34,396 bases of DNA. Source: Chloroflexota bacterium. GTDB taxonomy: Bacteria > Chloroflexota > Anaerolineae > Aggregatilineales > Phototrophicaceae. Position numbers and translations under genes: made by a program. The notes under the pieces were generated by a model, which saw nothing but the letters and a program-made list of their open reading frames with translations, was not told the DNA's origin and made no database searches. Positions within the stretch are counted from its first letter, which is position 1; the number at the start of each line of letters is the position of its first letter. Below are positions 7,771 through 15,907 of this stretch, one piece after another. The stretch is from contig JAPOYS010000048.1 of NCBI GenBank assembly GCA_026706455.1, positions 1-34,396 of the forward strand, written 5' to 3'.

Positions 7771-8637
7771 ATGGTGGAAGCGCGGCGATTATTAATCTGT
7801 TACGCGCATCCGGATGACGAAAGCTTCGGTTTGGGTGCTGCTATCCCGAAATGGATAGCTGATGGCGTCGATGTATTTCTGATTTGCGCCACCAACGGTG
7901 AAGTTGGGCACGTGCCCGCAGCCCTGCGCGGGAAGTTCGCGACCGTGGCCGAACTGCGATTGAGCGAACTGGCTTGCGCGCGCCAGCATCTCAGGTTCAA
8001 GGACGTCTTCATGCTCGGCTATCGCGATAGCGGCATGCGCGGGAGCGAAACGACAAGCCATCCGGACTCGCTGGCTTATCAATGGCGGTATCATCCCGAG
8101 CGCGTCAGGCGGGATGTTATGGCTGTCATGCGTCAAGTACAGCCGCAAATTGTGATCACATTCAACCGGTATGGCGGCTACGGCCATCCCGACCACATTG
8201 CGATACAGCGGGCCGCCGTGGGCGCCTTCGAGCGTCTGCAAGGCGAAGCGGGAGACAGAAACGGCTACCGCCCGCAAAAGCTCTACTACGCGGCTTATCC
8301 CAAGATTTCGCTGCGGATGCGGATTTGGAGAGCGCGCCTCAAGGGGCAGGATCCCCGCCGCATGGGCATTAACCAGGATGTCGATACGCTACAGTCCCTT
8401 GCGAGCATTGAACCGGTGCATGCCCGCATTCCGATCGCTCCGTATTTGGGAATATGGGAAAAGGCGAGCCGCTGCCATGCCAGCCAGGGCGGCGGGAAGA
8501 TCACACGCGCATCGCGTTTGCTGCGGCGGCTGCTCTACCGAAAACAGGGCTTCACGCGCGTGTATCCACCGCCCAGTCACAACCGCGTGGATGAAGATGA
8601 CTTATTCGCCGGCGTCGAGTTTAAGGCAGGCGGCTGA
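7771..8637 (+). CDS. PIG-L (LmbE-like) family deacetylase
   Basis: The 288-residue cytoplasmic protein belongs to the zinc-dependent N-acetylglucosamine deacetylase family (MshB, BshB, GlcNAc-PI deacetylase). The N-terminal motif AHPDDESFGLG gives zinc ligands His13 and Asp16 and the general base Asp15. The second motif GYGHPDH gives His139 and His142. The ATG at 7771 has CGGAG just upstream. The true substrate is unknown: mycothiol or bacillithiol precursors, antibiotic sugars and glycolipids are all used by this family, and no thiol-biosynthesis partner lies nearby. It converges on tgt across a 47-base gap that holds nothing recognisable. Confidence 0.88.
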   Translation: MVEARRLLICYAHPDDESFGLGAAIPKWIADGVDVFLICATNGEVGHVPAALRGKFATVAELRLSELACARQHLRFKDVFMLGYRDSGMRGSETTSHPDSLAYQWRYHPERVRRDVMAVMRQVQPQIVITFNRYGGYGHPDHIAIQRAAVGAFERLQGEAGDRNGYRPQKLYYAAYPKISLRMRIWRARLKGQDPRRMGINQDVDTLQSLASIEPVHARIPIAPYLGIWEKASRCHASQGGGKITRASRLLRRLLYRKQGFTRVYPPPSHNRVDEDDLFAGVEFKAGG

Positions 8638-8684
8638 GCGCAAGAATAGAGCGTCCGCGTTGCGTTCGCCAGACGGATGGCGGT

Positions 8685-9809
8685 CTACCGCTGCTCGCTG
8701 GACGGATTGCCGCGCTCGAAGCTCGTCAAGAATTTTTGCGCGTAGGTCTTGAGTTGACCGTCGATGATGGCGCGGCGCATATTTTCCACATGGCGCGCCA
8801 GAAAATCAATGTTGTGCAGACTGAGCAAGTAGTACGCCAGCAATTCTTTTGCCATCAGCAAATGTCTCAAATAAGCGCGCGAGAACTGGCTGGCGTAGTT
8901 GTCTAACTGCGAATCGATCGGCGATTCGTCCCGCTTGAATTTGGCGTTGCGCAGATTGACGCGCCCGGCCTGCGTGAAGGCGGCGCCGTGCCGCGCGAGC
9001 CGCGTTGGAATGACGCAGTCGAATATGTCGACGCCGCGCAAGACGCCTTCGACCAGGTCATCCGGCTCGCCGACGCCCATCAAGTAGCGCGGTCTGTTCG
9101 CCGGCAGGCAGGGCAGCGTTTCGTCTAAGGTCGCGTACATTTCGGCTTTCGTTTCTCCGACTGCCAGCCCGCCGATCGCATAGCCTTTGAGGTCCAGGTC
9201 CGTTACGGCGCGAGCGGATTCCTCCCTCAGATCGGGGAAGACGCCGCCTTGCACGATGCCGAAAAGGGCTTGTTCCGCATCGTCAGGATGGGCGTCGCGG
9301 CAGAGAGCCAGCCAGCGATGCGTGCGCTCGAGAGCCGCGCGGACGGCGTCGCGATCTCGCGGCGGCGGGCATTGATCGAAAGCCATGATGATATCGGCGC
9401 CGAGGTTTTGCTGAATCGCCATCGAACGCTGCGGATCCAGTCGCTGCGCGCTGCCGTCCAAGTGGCTGCGAAAGGTGACGCCGTCGTCGTCAATCCGGTT
9501 TATCTCAGCCAGACTAAACACCTGGAATCCGCCGGAATCGGTCAGCAGCGGACCCGGCCAATTCATGAATTGATGCAGTCCGCCCAGATCGCGCACGATC
9601 TCATCGCCCGGACGCAAATGCAGATGGTAGGTATTGGCAAGAATTAGCTTGACATCAAGAGATTCCAAGTCTCGCGGGGGCATGGCTTTGACCGTGCCGC
9701 TGGTGCCGACGGGCGCGAATACGGGCGTGGGGATGTCTCCATGCGGCGTATGCAGGATGCCGGCTCGCGCCTTGCCATCGGTGGCGACCACTTCAAATTC
9801 GAAAGACAT
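8685..9809 (-). CDS. tgt: tRNA-guanine transglycosylase without the zinc cysteines
   Basis: The 374-residue protein matches bacterial Tgt, which swaps guanine-34 of GUN anticodons for preQ1 on the way to queuosine. Catalytic residues are present: DSGGFQVFSL with Asp91 and FDCVIPTRLARHG with the nucleophile Asp264. The zinc loop is altered. Where E. coli has Cys302, Cys304 and Cys307, this protein has Leu302, Asn304 and Ser307 (PIDSQLDNYASQFSRAYLRH); the fourth ligand His332 (LSLHN) is kept. ATG 9809 (MSFEFEVVATDGKARAG) is preferred to the longer frame from 9929 because it matches the family start and length. No other queuosine gene is nearby. An active zinc-free enzyme, or a paralogue with another substrate, is possible. 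Confidence 0.9.
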   Translation of the reverse strand: MSFEFEVVATDGKARAGILHTPHGDIPTPVFAPVGTSGTVKAMPPRDLESLDVKLILANTYHLHLRPGDEIVRDLGGLHQFMNWPGPLLTDSGGFQVFSLAEINRIDDDGVTFRSHLDGSAQRLDPQRSMAIQQNLGADIIMAFDQCPPPRDRDAVRAALERTHRWLALCRDAHPDDAEQALFGIVQGGVFPDLREESARAVTDLDLKGYAIGGLAVGETKAEMYATLDETLPCLPANRPRYLMGVGEPDDLVEGVLRGVDIFDCVIPTRLARHGAAFTQAGRVNLRNAKFKRDESPIDSQLDNYASQFSRAYLRHLLMAKELLAYYLLSLHNIDFLARHVENMRRAIIDGQLKTYAQKFLTSFERGNPSSEQR

Positions 9810-10078
9810 AGCAGTTCCAATGGCGATGTCGATGTCGTCAGGTTGCGCAAGACAGTTGGCGCCGCGACGGCAATGATGGAACCAGCCGACGCCCTCGGCG
9901 CCGGTTAGCGACCGCCGACAGTATAGCATAAGACTTGGCCGCGCGAGCCGGCGCGTCTCTTCCGGCGAATGACAACAACTGCCGCGGTTCTCAGCAGGTA
10001 TTGGCGGAGGCTGCTATACTGCCTGCGGAGTATTCTTAGGGGATGCGGATCGCCACCTTCGGCTCAGGGAGGCGGCAC

Positions 10079-11266
10079 ATGGCAAGCGCTCTCGATTCAG
10101 AATTGAAGAAGGCGAAACCTCGAATGGCAGCGCCTATCGAGCGTAGTCCGCGCATGTCGTATCCCAGCCGAGTAGAAATCGATCTCTCCGCGTTGGCATC
10201 CAACGTCCGCTGGCTAAAGGCGCGAGTGGGCGATACCGCGCTGATGGCGGTGGTCAAGGCGAATGCCTATGGTCATGGCGCGCCTGCGGTTGCGCAAGCC
10301 GCGCTGCGAGCTGGGGCGGATATGCTGGCGGTCGCCAATTTGGCCGAGGCGCGCGAATTAAGAGCAGCCGGCATCGACGCGCCGATCCTCGTTTTGAGCT
10401 ACGCGCCGGCCGAATCTATCCTCGATGCGATTAAGTGTGACCTCATTTTATCGGTTTACGATAGCGGATTTGCCGAGCAGTGCATCGCCGCCGCCAGCCG
10501 GCCGCCGGCCGACCTCGCGGTTCATGTCAAGGTGGATACGGGTATGGGCCGCCTGGGTATCCTGCCGAGCGACGCATACCGAGTTTGCCAGCTCTTGCGG
10601 GAGGCCGCTGGGATCCGGCTCGAAGGCATCTACACGCACTTCGCCACCGCCGACGACGATCCAGCGTATATGCGGGAACAGCTCAAAACATTCAAGAGCA
10701 TGCTAGCCAGAATTGGGATGACGGGCAATCGGTTCAAATATATCCATGCGGCCAATTCAGCTGCCCTTGTCAACGGTTGCGAGGCGCTCTTCAACCTTGT
10801 CCGGCCCGGGATACTGCTCTATGGGCTGGAACCTATGCCAGCGAGCGGCTTAGCCAAGCGGCTCAAACCAGTGATGTCTTGGAAGACACAGGTGGCTCAG
10901 GTCAAGACCTTGCCGCCTGATTCGCCGGTGGGTTACGGCAATGCCTATCGTACACGGGGCGAGGAAACGATCGCTGTTTTGCCCGTTGGCTACGCCGATG
11001 GACTGCGGCGGGCGCCGCAAGCCTGGCGCGAGGTCTTGATACATGGGCGGCGCGCGCCTTTGATTGGCCGCGTCAGCATGGAGAAGATCACGGTCAATGT
11101 CAGCCATATTCCTCAGGTCAAGGTCGGCGATGAAGCGGTGCTGCTGGGGCGGCAGGGCGAGCAAAGGATCAGCGCGGATGAAATCGCGCGCTGGATCGGC
11201 AGCAACAATTACGAGGTGGTCACGTCGATCGCGCCGCGCGTTCCCCGCAGTTTCCTGAACGGCTGA
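10079..11266 (+). CDS. alr: Alanine racemase
   Basis: The protein is 395 residues from this start. It interconverts L- and D-alanine for peptidoglycan, using PLP. PLP binds Lys60 in VVKANAYGHGA, and the second catalytic base is the tyrosine in PVGYGNAYRTRG (Tyr286). GMGRLG and YTHFATAD are also typical. I chose ATG 10079 because GGGAGG lies 6 bases upstream; the internal ATG at 10154 (MSYPSRVEIDLSALASNVRW) gives the usual family length of about 370 and is the main alternative. The conserved SMD motif near the C-terminus reads SMEKI here, a conservative Asp-to-Glu change at an active-site loop. The 113-base gap upstream holds TATACT (10015-10020). It converges on the SCO gene with 10 bases between them. 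Confidence 0.92.
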   Translation: MASALDSELKKAKPRMAAPIERSPRMSYPSRVEIDLSALASNVRWLKARVGDTALMAVVKANAYGHGAPAVAQAALRAGADMLAVANLAEARELRAAGIDAPILVLSYAPAESILDAIKCDLILSVYDSGFAEQCIAAASRPPADLAVHVKVDTGMGRLGILPSDAYRVCQLLREAAGIRLEGIYTHFATADDDPAYMREQLKTFKSMLARIGMTGNRFKYIHAANSAALVNGCEALFNLVRPGILLYGLEPMPASGLAKRLKPVMSWKTQVAQVKTLPPDSPVGYGNAYRTRGEETIAVLPVGYADGLRRAPQAWREVLIHGRRAPLIGRVSMEKITVNVSHIPQVKVGDEAVLLGRQGEQRISADEIARWIGSNNYEVVTSIAPRVPRSFLNG

Positions 11267-11276
11267 CGCTTGCTTG

Positions 11277-11966
11277 CTAGCTCGTCAATAGCCGCGCTAT
11301 GTCCGCGGCGATTCTGCTCGGCGGAACGCCAAATTGATAGCGCATGACCCAGCGGCCCTCGGGGTCCAGCAAGTATGAGCCGGCGCTATGGTTGACGGAA
11401 TAGGCGCCGGTCGCCTCGTCGCCAACGACTTCAAACGCAAGGCCTAGCGGCGCGCCGATTCTGCGCACCAGCGCTTCGTCGCCGGTCAAGGCGATAAGGC
11501 CCTCCATGCCCCGAAACTCAAAGTATCTGCGCAGGGCTTGGGGGGTATCGCGACGCCCGTCTACGCTGATGAACAGGAAGGCCGCTTGCCTCGACAGATC
11601 GCCCAGCATGTCGCTAATTTGCTCAAAGTCGTTTAGCGTCAACGGGCATATATCGGGACAGTTCGTGAATCCGAAAGTCAGCAGCACGAAGCGCCCGCGC
11701 AGGTCGCTGAGGCTGGTTTCGGCGCCCTCGACATTGGCAAGGGTGAAGTCAGGCAAAGGTATCGGCGGCTGGATTGGAATCAGGCCGTCAAAGCTGGCAT
11801 CGCCTTCAACCGTGAAATGCCCGGCGTCGATCCTTGCCGGCGGCCGCATTTTGGCTTGCAGCAGGTAAAGCGTTAAGGCTGATATCCCAATGATTAAGCC
11901 CGCGATCAGGCTATAGAGAAAATGACGCGTGTAGGCCGTTCCCTGTTTTCTCTTCACTGTCAGCAA
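11277..11966 (-). CDS. SCO1/SenC family copper-dependent assembly protein
   Basis: The 229-residue protein has an N-terminal membrane anchor (about residues 15-37) and an exported thioredoxin-like SCO domain. Copper ligands are visible: TNCPDICPLT (Cys103, Cys107) and the distal His193 in NHSAGSYLLDPEG. Such proteins deliver copper to the CuA site of cytochrome c oxidase or act as thiol reductases. No oxidase genes are in the window. The start is uncertain: TTG 11966 or GTG 11957 are both possible, and neither has a clear ribosome site. The longer antisense frame overlapping its 5' side belongs to the riboswitch region and is not a gene. Confidence 0.9.
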   Translation of the reverse strand: MLTVKRKQGTAYTRHFLYSLIAGLIIGISALTLYLLQAKMRPPARIDAGHFTVEGDASFDGLIPIQPPIPLPDFTLANVEGAETSLSDLRGRFVLLTFGFTNCPDICPLTLNDFEQISDMLGDLSRQAAFLFISVDGRRDTPQALRRYFEFRGMEGLIALTGDEALVRRIGAPLGLAFEVVGDEATGAYSVNHSAGSYLLDPEGRWVMRYQFGVPPSRIAADIARLLTS

Positions 11967-12070
11967 CCCATCATATCCGAGGATCTGAGGCCGGCTTGAT
12001 TGTAGCAGTAAGGTTTGCCCTCATGAAGTGGTGTAGCCCCGGGCGCAATTGAGATGCCGCGGGCTTTACA

Positions 12071-12099
12071 TTGCGGATGCGCGAGAAAGCGGCTAGAAT
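12071..12099 (+). promoter_or_regulatory. Promoter of the gcv operon
   Basis: TTGCGG (12071-12076), a 17-base spacer and TAGAAT (12094-12099) form a good sigma-70-type promoter. The predicted transcript would begin near 12106, just before the P1 stem of the glycine riboswitch. This geometry supports both calls. Confidence 0.65.
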
Positions 12100-12107
12100 G
12101 ATAATGT

Positions 12108-12204
12108 CTCAAGAAGAGAGATTTTGTCTGCGGACAGAACGCCGAAGGGGCAAGCGCCAAGTTCGCCAACTTGCGTGAAACTCTCAGGCAAAAGGATTCT
12201 TGAG
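12108..12204 (+). promoter_or_regulatory. Glycine riboswitch, single aptamer
   Basis: The conserved core is present: GCCGAAGGGGCAAGC (12141-12155) and AAACTCTCAGGCAAAAGGA (12178-12196). The P1 stem is a perfect 8 base pairs, CTCAAGAA (12108-12115) with TTCTTGAG (12197-12204), and GAGAG/CTCTC pairs inside it. A GTC/GAC hairpin fills the variable arm. It sits 92 bases before gcvH, the classic target. Only one full aptamer is seen. The short hairpin ACCT-CTGA-AGGT (12211-12222) just downstream could be the ghost partner known from singlet glycine riboswitches. It should switch the gcv operon on when glycine is high. Confidence 0.93.
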
Positions 12205-12235
12205 CCATTAACCTCTGAAGGTGGGGCAGACCGAC

Positions 12236-12273
12236 AGGGCGCATTCTCGGCAGAGTTGCGCCCTTTGTTGTTG
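12236..12273 (+). terminator. Terminator-like expression-platform hairpin
   Basis: AGGGCGCA (12236-12243) pairs perfectly with TGCGCCCT (12257-12264) across a 13-base loop, followed by TTGTTGTTG. The U-tract is imperfect. Its place between the glycine aptamer and gcvH suggests a regulated terminator relieved by glycine. No sequestering of the ribosome site (GGGAG, 12284-12288) is obvious. Confidence 0.55.
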
Positions 12274-12296
12274 ATGGCGCATAGGGAGAGTGGACG

Positions 12297-12689
12297 ATGG
12301 GCGATTGGACGACGAAGGCGGAGCTAAAATACGCGGAGACGGACGAATGGTTTGCCGTTGCCGGCGATATTGTGACGGCTGGCATCACCGATTACGCGCA
12401 GGATCAGCTGAACGACATCGTTTATGTGGAATTCAAAGACGCGGGCGATGTGCTGGAAACCGGCGAATCATTTGGCGAGGTGGAATCCGTGAAGGCAGCC
12501 TCCGAACTGTATAGCGCTGTCGCCGGTGAAATCATTGAAGTTAATTCCGCTTTGGAAGATGCGCCCGAGACCTTGAACGCCGATCCCTTTGGCGCGGGTT
12601 GGATGGTCAAGATTAGAGCGAACGACCTGTCGCCGCTGGCTGGCTTGATGGACGCGGCCGCCTATGACGCCTACTGTGACAGTCGCTAG
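12297..12689 (+). CDS. gcvH: Glycine cleavage system H protein
   Basis: The 130-residue lipoyl carrier shuttles the aminomethyl group from P-protein to T-protein and electrons to L-protein. The lipoylated residue is Lys66 in EVESVKAASELYSAVAGE. GITDYAQDQLNDIVYVE and the C-terminal GWMVKI are standard. The length is normal. The ATG has GGGAG 8 bases upstream. It is the first gene of the riboswitch-controlled operon; gcvPA follows after 93 bases. Confidence 0.96.
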   Translation: MGDWTTKAELKYAETDEWFAVAGDIVTAGITDYAQDQLNDIVYVEFKDAGDVLETGESFGEVESVKAASELYSAVAGEIIEVNSALEDAPETLNADPFGAGWMVKIRANDLSPLAGLMDAAAYDAYCDSR

Positions 12690-12782
12690 CCAGGCCTGAG
12701 CGAGGGCGCGCGTCGGCTTGAGTCGGCGCCGTGTACTCACTAGCCACTAGCGCTCGGATGAAATAGAGAGGCAAGCCCAGAC

Positions 12783-14120
12783 GTGAGCTACATACCGCAT
12801 ACCACAAGCGAGACCGAGCAGATGCTCGCCGATATCGGCGTGGGCTCGATAGACGATCTGTTTGGGGCGGCGCCGGCCGCTCACCGCTTCCCCAAACTGG
12901 ATTTGCCGCCGCCGCTGAGCGAGATGGAAGTGATGGCTGAAATGCTGGCGATCAGCGAGGCGAACGACCACGCTCAAGACTTCGCCATATTTCGCGGCGC
13001 CGGCGCTTATCACCATTTCATTCCGTCGGTCGTGAATCATATGCTGCTGCGCGGCGAGTTTTACACCGCCTACACGCCGTATCAGCCGGAGATCTCTCAG
13101 GGTACCTTGCAGGCGACATACGAATACCAGAGCATGATGTGCGCGCTGACGGGCATGGACGCCGCCAACGCCAGCCACTACGACGGCGCCACCAGCCTGG
13201 CCGAAGCGGTGACCGTTGCGCTGGAAGCCACGCGCAACAAACGCAAGAAAATCATCCTTAGCCACGCCATCCACCCGCAATACCGCGAAGTCCTGCGCGC
13301 CTACCACCAAGGGCGCGACATCCGCATCATCGGCGATCGCGGGCGCGGCGAAATCGTGGACTTGATGGAGATGCTCGACGAAAACACCGCCATGCTGGCT
13401 GTGCAGTATCCCGACTTCTTTGGGCAAATCGATGACATGACGGCGCTGGCGGAAGCTGTTCATGAGGCTGGCGCGCTGCTAGTGATGGTCGCCAATCCGA
13501 TGGCGCTCTCGATCTTCAAGAGCCCGGGCGAGTTGGGCGCTGATATCGTCGTGGGCGAAGGGCAGCCGATGGGCCTGCCGCTTGGTTACGGCGGTCCCTA
13601 TCTGGGCTACTTCGCCATCCGCCAGAAATACGTGCGCCGCATCGCGGGGCGCATCATCGGCGAGACGCTCGACGCCGATGGCAAACGCGCCTTCGTGATG
13701 ACGCTGCGGCCGCGCGAGCAAGACATCAAACGCGAGCGCGCCACCAGCAATATCTGCACCAACCAGGGATTGATGTCGCTGGCCGCTTCGATCTATATGG
13801 CGCTGATGGGCAAGAACGGCTTGCGGCAAGTGGGCGAACTCAACTATCACAAGGCGCATTACGCCGCCAATGAGATCAGCCGGCTCGACGGCTACAGCGT
13901 GGATATGAGCAAGCCCTTCTTCAATGAGTTTGTGATCGCATGTCCACGACCGGTCGCCGAGATCAACGACGCGCTGTTGACGGAGGGGATTATCGGCGGT
14001 TATGACCTGGGTCAGCACTATTTCCACCTGGAAGACCGCATGCTGGTCTGCGTGACTGAGATGAACGCGAAAGAAGAGATTGACCGCCTGGTCGAGATAC
14101 TGGGAGGCTTGAGTCGATGA
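12783..14120 (+). CDS. gcvPA: Glycine dehydrogenase (decarboxylating) subunit 1
   Basis: The 445-residue protein is the alpha-type half of the split P-protein, which pairs with GcvPB to decarboxylate glycine and pass the aminomethyl group to GcvH. The start MSYIPHTTSETEQMLADIGV, read from a GTG codon, is typical. Other conserved blocks are FRGAGAYHHFIPSVV, the EFYTAYTPYQPEISQGTLQ block (13059-13115), and GGPYLGYFA. This subunit lacks the PLP lysine, as expected. The ribosome site (GAGAGG, 12 bases upstream) is weak. The stop is followed by a palindromic element before gcvPB. Confidence 0.95.
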   Translation: MSYIPHTTSETEQMLADIGVGSIDDLFGAAPAAHRFPKLDLPPPLSEMEVMAEMLAISEANDHAQDFAIFRGAGAYHHFIPSVVNHMLLRGEFYTAYTPYQPEISQGTLQATYEYQSMMCALTGMDAANASHYDGATSLAEAVTVALEATRNKRKKIILSHAIHPQYREVLRAYHQGRDIRIIGDRGRGEIVDLMEMLDENTAMLAVQYPDFFGQIDDMTALAEAVHEAGALLVMVANPMALSIFKSPGELGADIVVGEGQPMGLPLGYGGPYLGYFAIRQKYVRRIAGRIIGETLDADGKRAFVMTLRPREQDIKRERATSNICTNQGLMSLAASIYMALMGKNGLRQVGELNYHKAHYAANEISRLDGYSVDMSKPFFNEFVIACPRPVAEINDALLTEGIIGGYDLGQHYFHLEDRMLVCVTEMNAKEEIDRLVEILGGLSR

Positions 14121-14146
14121 TCCCACTCAATTGGATTCAAGCGCCC

Positions 14147-14224
14147 GGGCGACACGATATGTCGCCCCTAGGGATCGGCCGTGAACGTAACAAGAGTGTA
14201 GGCGCGACCGACCTGGTCGCCCGC
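14147..14224. repeat. Two-hairpin palindromic element between gcvPA and gcvPB
   Basis: The left hairpin is GGGCGACA/TGTCGCCC (14147-14167) and the right one is GCGACC/GGTCGC (14204-14220), with the degenerate linkers CCCCTAG and GTGTAGGCG. It has the same order of arms as the copy inside gcvPB. It fills nearly all of the 106 bases between the stop of gcvPA and the start region of gcvPB, so it lies in the operon mRNA. Confidence 0.75.
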
Positions 14225-14250
14225 AGGTGAACGAGCGAAAGGCGCAGCCC

Positions 14251-15813
14251 ATGCTTCAACCACTGATCTATGATATCGGCGAGCCGGGGCGCGTCGGCGT
14301 CAACTTGCCGAAATGCGATGTGCCCAAGGTGGAGCTGCCGGCGGCGCTGATGCGCGCGGAGCTGGCGCTGCCGGAAGTCGGCGAGGTGCAGGTGGTGCGC
14401 CACTTTGTCAAGCTGAGCAAGCTCAATTATTCTATCGACCAGGGGCTCTACCCGCTGGGCTCCTGCACCATGAAGTACAACCCCAAGATCAATGAGGACG
14501 CGGCGCGCTTGCCCGGCTTCGCGCAATTGCATCCGCTGACGGACGAGTGCGGCTCGCAAGGCGCGCTCTTCCTCATGCACGAGCTGCAGACCTGGCTGGG
14601 CGAGATCAGCGGCTTTGACGCGGTCAGCTTGACGCCGGCCGCCGGCGCGCAGGGCGAATTCGCCGGTATCTTGATGATCCGCCAATACCACATTGATCGC
14701 GGCGAGGGCCAGCGCGATCTCATTCTCGTGCCCAACAGCGCGCACGGCACCAACCCGGCCACCGTGACGATGGCCGGCATGCGCGTGCATGAGCTGCCGT
14801 CGAATAACCAGGGCAATGTCGATATGGACGCGCTGCAGGTGGCTTGCGCGGGCGAGCTGCGCGACCGCATCGCCGGCATGATGATCACCGTGCCGAGCAC
14901 TTTGGGACTATTCGAATCGACGATCGTCGATGTCATCGCGACCGTGCAGGACGCCGGCGGCTTGATGTACATGGACGGCGCCAATATGAACGCGCTGATG
15001 GGCGTGGTCAAACCGGGCGAGCTCGGCTTTGATGTGATGCATTACAACCTGCACAAGACATTTTCGACGCCTCATGGCGGCGGCGGACCGGGCAGCGGCG
15101 CGGTCGGGGTGAATGCAAAGCTGGCGCCCTATTTGCCGGGACCGATCGTGGCGATTGTGGAGGAGGGGAATGCAGACGCGTCAGAGGGCGGGCGACATGA
15201 TATGTCGCCCCTACAGGATGCCCGCACGGATGATGAGGATGTAGGGGCGACCAACCTGGCCGCCCGCGCGCCCCTCTACGGCTTCGTCATGCCGGAGAAG
15301 AGCATCGGCCGCTTGAAAGCCTTTCATGGCAACTTCGGCATGCACCTGCGCGCCTACGCCTACATCCGCGTCTATGGCGATTCGGGCATCCGCGACGTGA
15401 CGCGCTACGCTGTGCTCAACGCCAATTACCTGCGCGCCAAGCTGATGAAGTCCTACAAGGCGCCCTATCCGCGCTATTGCGGGCATGAGTTTGTCTTGGA
15501 GGGACATTTCGCCGACGTGAACGATGTGCACGCGCTCGATATTTCCAAGCGGCTGATGGACTACGGTTTTCACCCGCCGACCAACTACTTCCCGCTGATC
15601 GTGCCCGAGGCGCTGCTGATCGAGCCGACTGAGACCGAGACCAAAGCCGACCTGGATGAATTCGTCGCGGCGATGGAAGCGATCGCGGAAGAAGCGCGGG
15701 ACGACCCGGAGCTGCTGCGCCAGGCGCCACATACGGCGCCCGTTCGCCGACTCGACGAGGTGCGCGCGGCGAAGGAGCTGGTGCTCTGCTGCGCGCCGGC
15801 GCGGCCCGCTTGA
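14251..15813 (+). CDS. gcvPB: Glycine dehydrogenase subunit 2 carrying an in-frame repeat
   Basis: The 520-residue protein is the catalytic, PLP-binding half of the split P-protein. PLP binds Lys269 in YNLHKTFSTPHGGGGPGSGA; LYPLGSCTMKYNPK and NSAHGTNPATV are typical. It is longer than usual, and the excess sits between LPGPIVAIVEEG and EKSIGRLKAFHGNFG. There, residues about 309-340 (including EGGRHDMSPLQDA and DVGATNLAARAP) are the translation of the palindromic element at 15190-15265. The rest of the protein is intact and in frame, so the insert is probably tolerated as a surface loop. ATG 14251 has AAAGG upstream; the GTG at 14227 at the edge of the upstream repeat is a less likely start. 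Confidence 0.93.
   Translation: MLQPLIYDIGEPGRVGVNLPKCDVPKVELPAALMRAELALPEVGEVQVVRHFVKLSKLNYSIDQGLYPLGSCTMKYNPKINEDAARLPGFAQLHPLTDECGSQGALFLMHELQTWLGEISGFDAVSLTPAAGAQGEFAGILMIRQYHIDRGEGQRDLILVPNSAHGTNPATVTMAGMRVHELPSNNQGNVDMDALQVACAGELRDRIAGMMITVPSTLGLFESTIVDVIATVQDAGGLMYMDGANMNALMGVVKPGELGFDVMHYNLHKTFSTPHGGGGPGSGAVGVNAKLAPYLPGPIVAIVEEGNADASEGGRHDMSPLQDARTDDEDVGATNLAARAPLYGFVMPEKSIGRLKAFHGNFGMHLRAYAYIRVYGDSGIRDVTRYAVLNANYLRAKLMKSYKAPYPRYCGHEFVLEGHFADVNDVHALDISKRLMDYGFHPPTNYFPLIVPEALLIEPTETETKADLDEFVAAMEAIAEEARDDPELLRQAPHTAPVRRLDEVRAAKELVLCCAPARPA
15190..15265. repeat. Palindromic element inside the gcvPB coding region
   Basis: The first hairpin is GGGCGACAT-GAT-ATGTCGCCC (15190-15210), then CCCTACAG, a spacer, GTAGGGGCG (15241-15249) and a second hairpin GGGCGACC/GGCCGCCC. 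The first arm matches copy 1 (64-90, same strand) at 26 of 27 positions. The outer CCCCTAC and GTAGGGG can also pair with each other. The frame passes through without a stop. Confidence 0.85.
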
Positions 15814-15818
15814 TTTGC

Positions 15819-15845
15819 GGACGACCAGCTTGGTCGCCCCTACAA
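15819..15845. repeat. Single-arm palindrome downstream of gcvPB
   Basis: GGACGACCA pairs with TGGTCGCCC, followed by CTACAAG, which is one arm of the same element family. It lies 6 bases after the gcvPB stop and could serve as a 3' mRNA hairpin or weak terminator; no U-tract follows. Confidence 0.6.
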
Positions 15846-15907
15846 GATTCGTTTTCGCTGCTCTATCATCGGCGCATTGCCGCCCGTGCCGATGAAGATA
15901 GTCCCCT

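Noticed and set aside
11960..12388. 142-codon minus-strand frame across the gcv leader
   Set aside because: It lies opposite the glycine riboswitch and gcvH start; the RNA structure explains the sequence.
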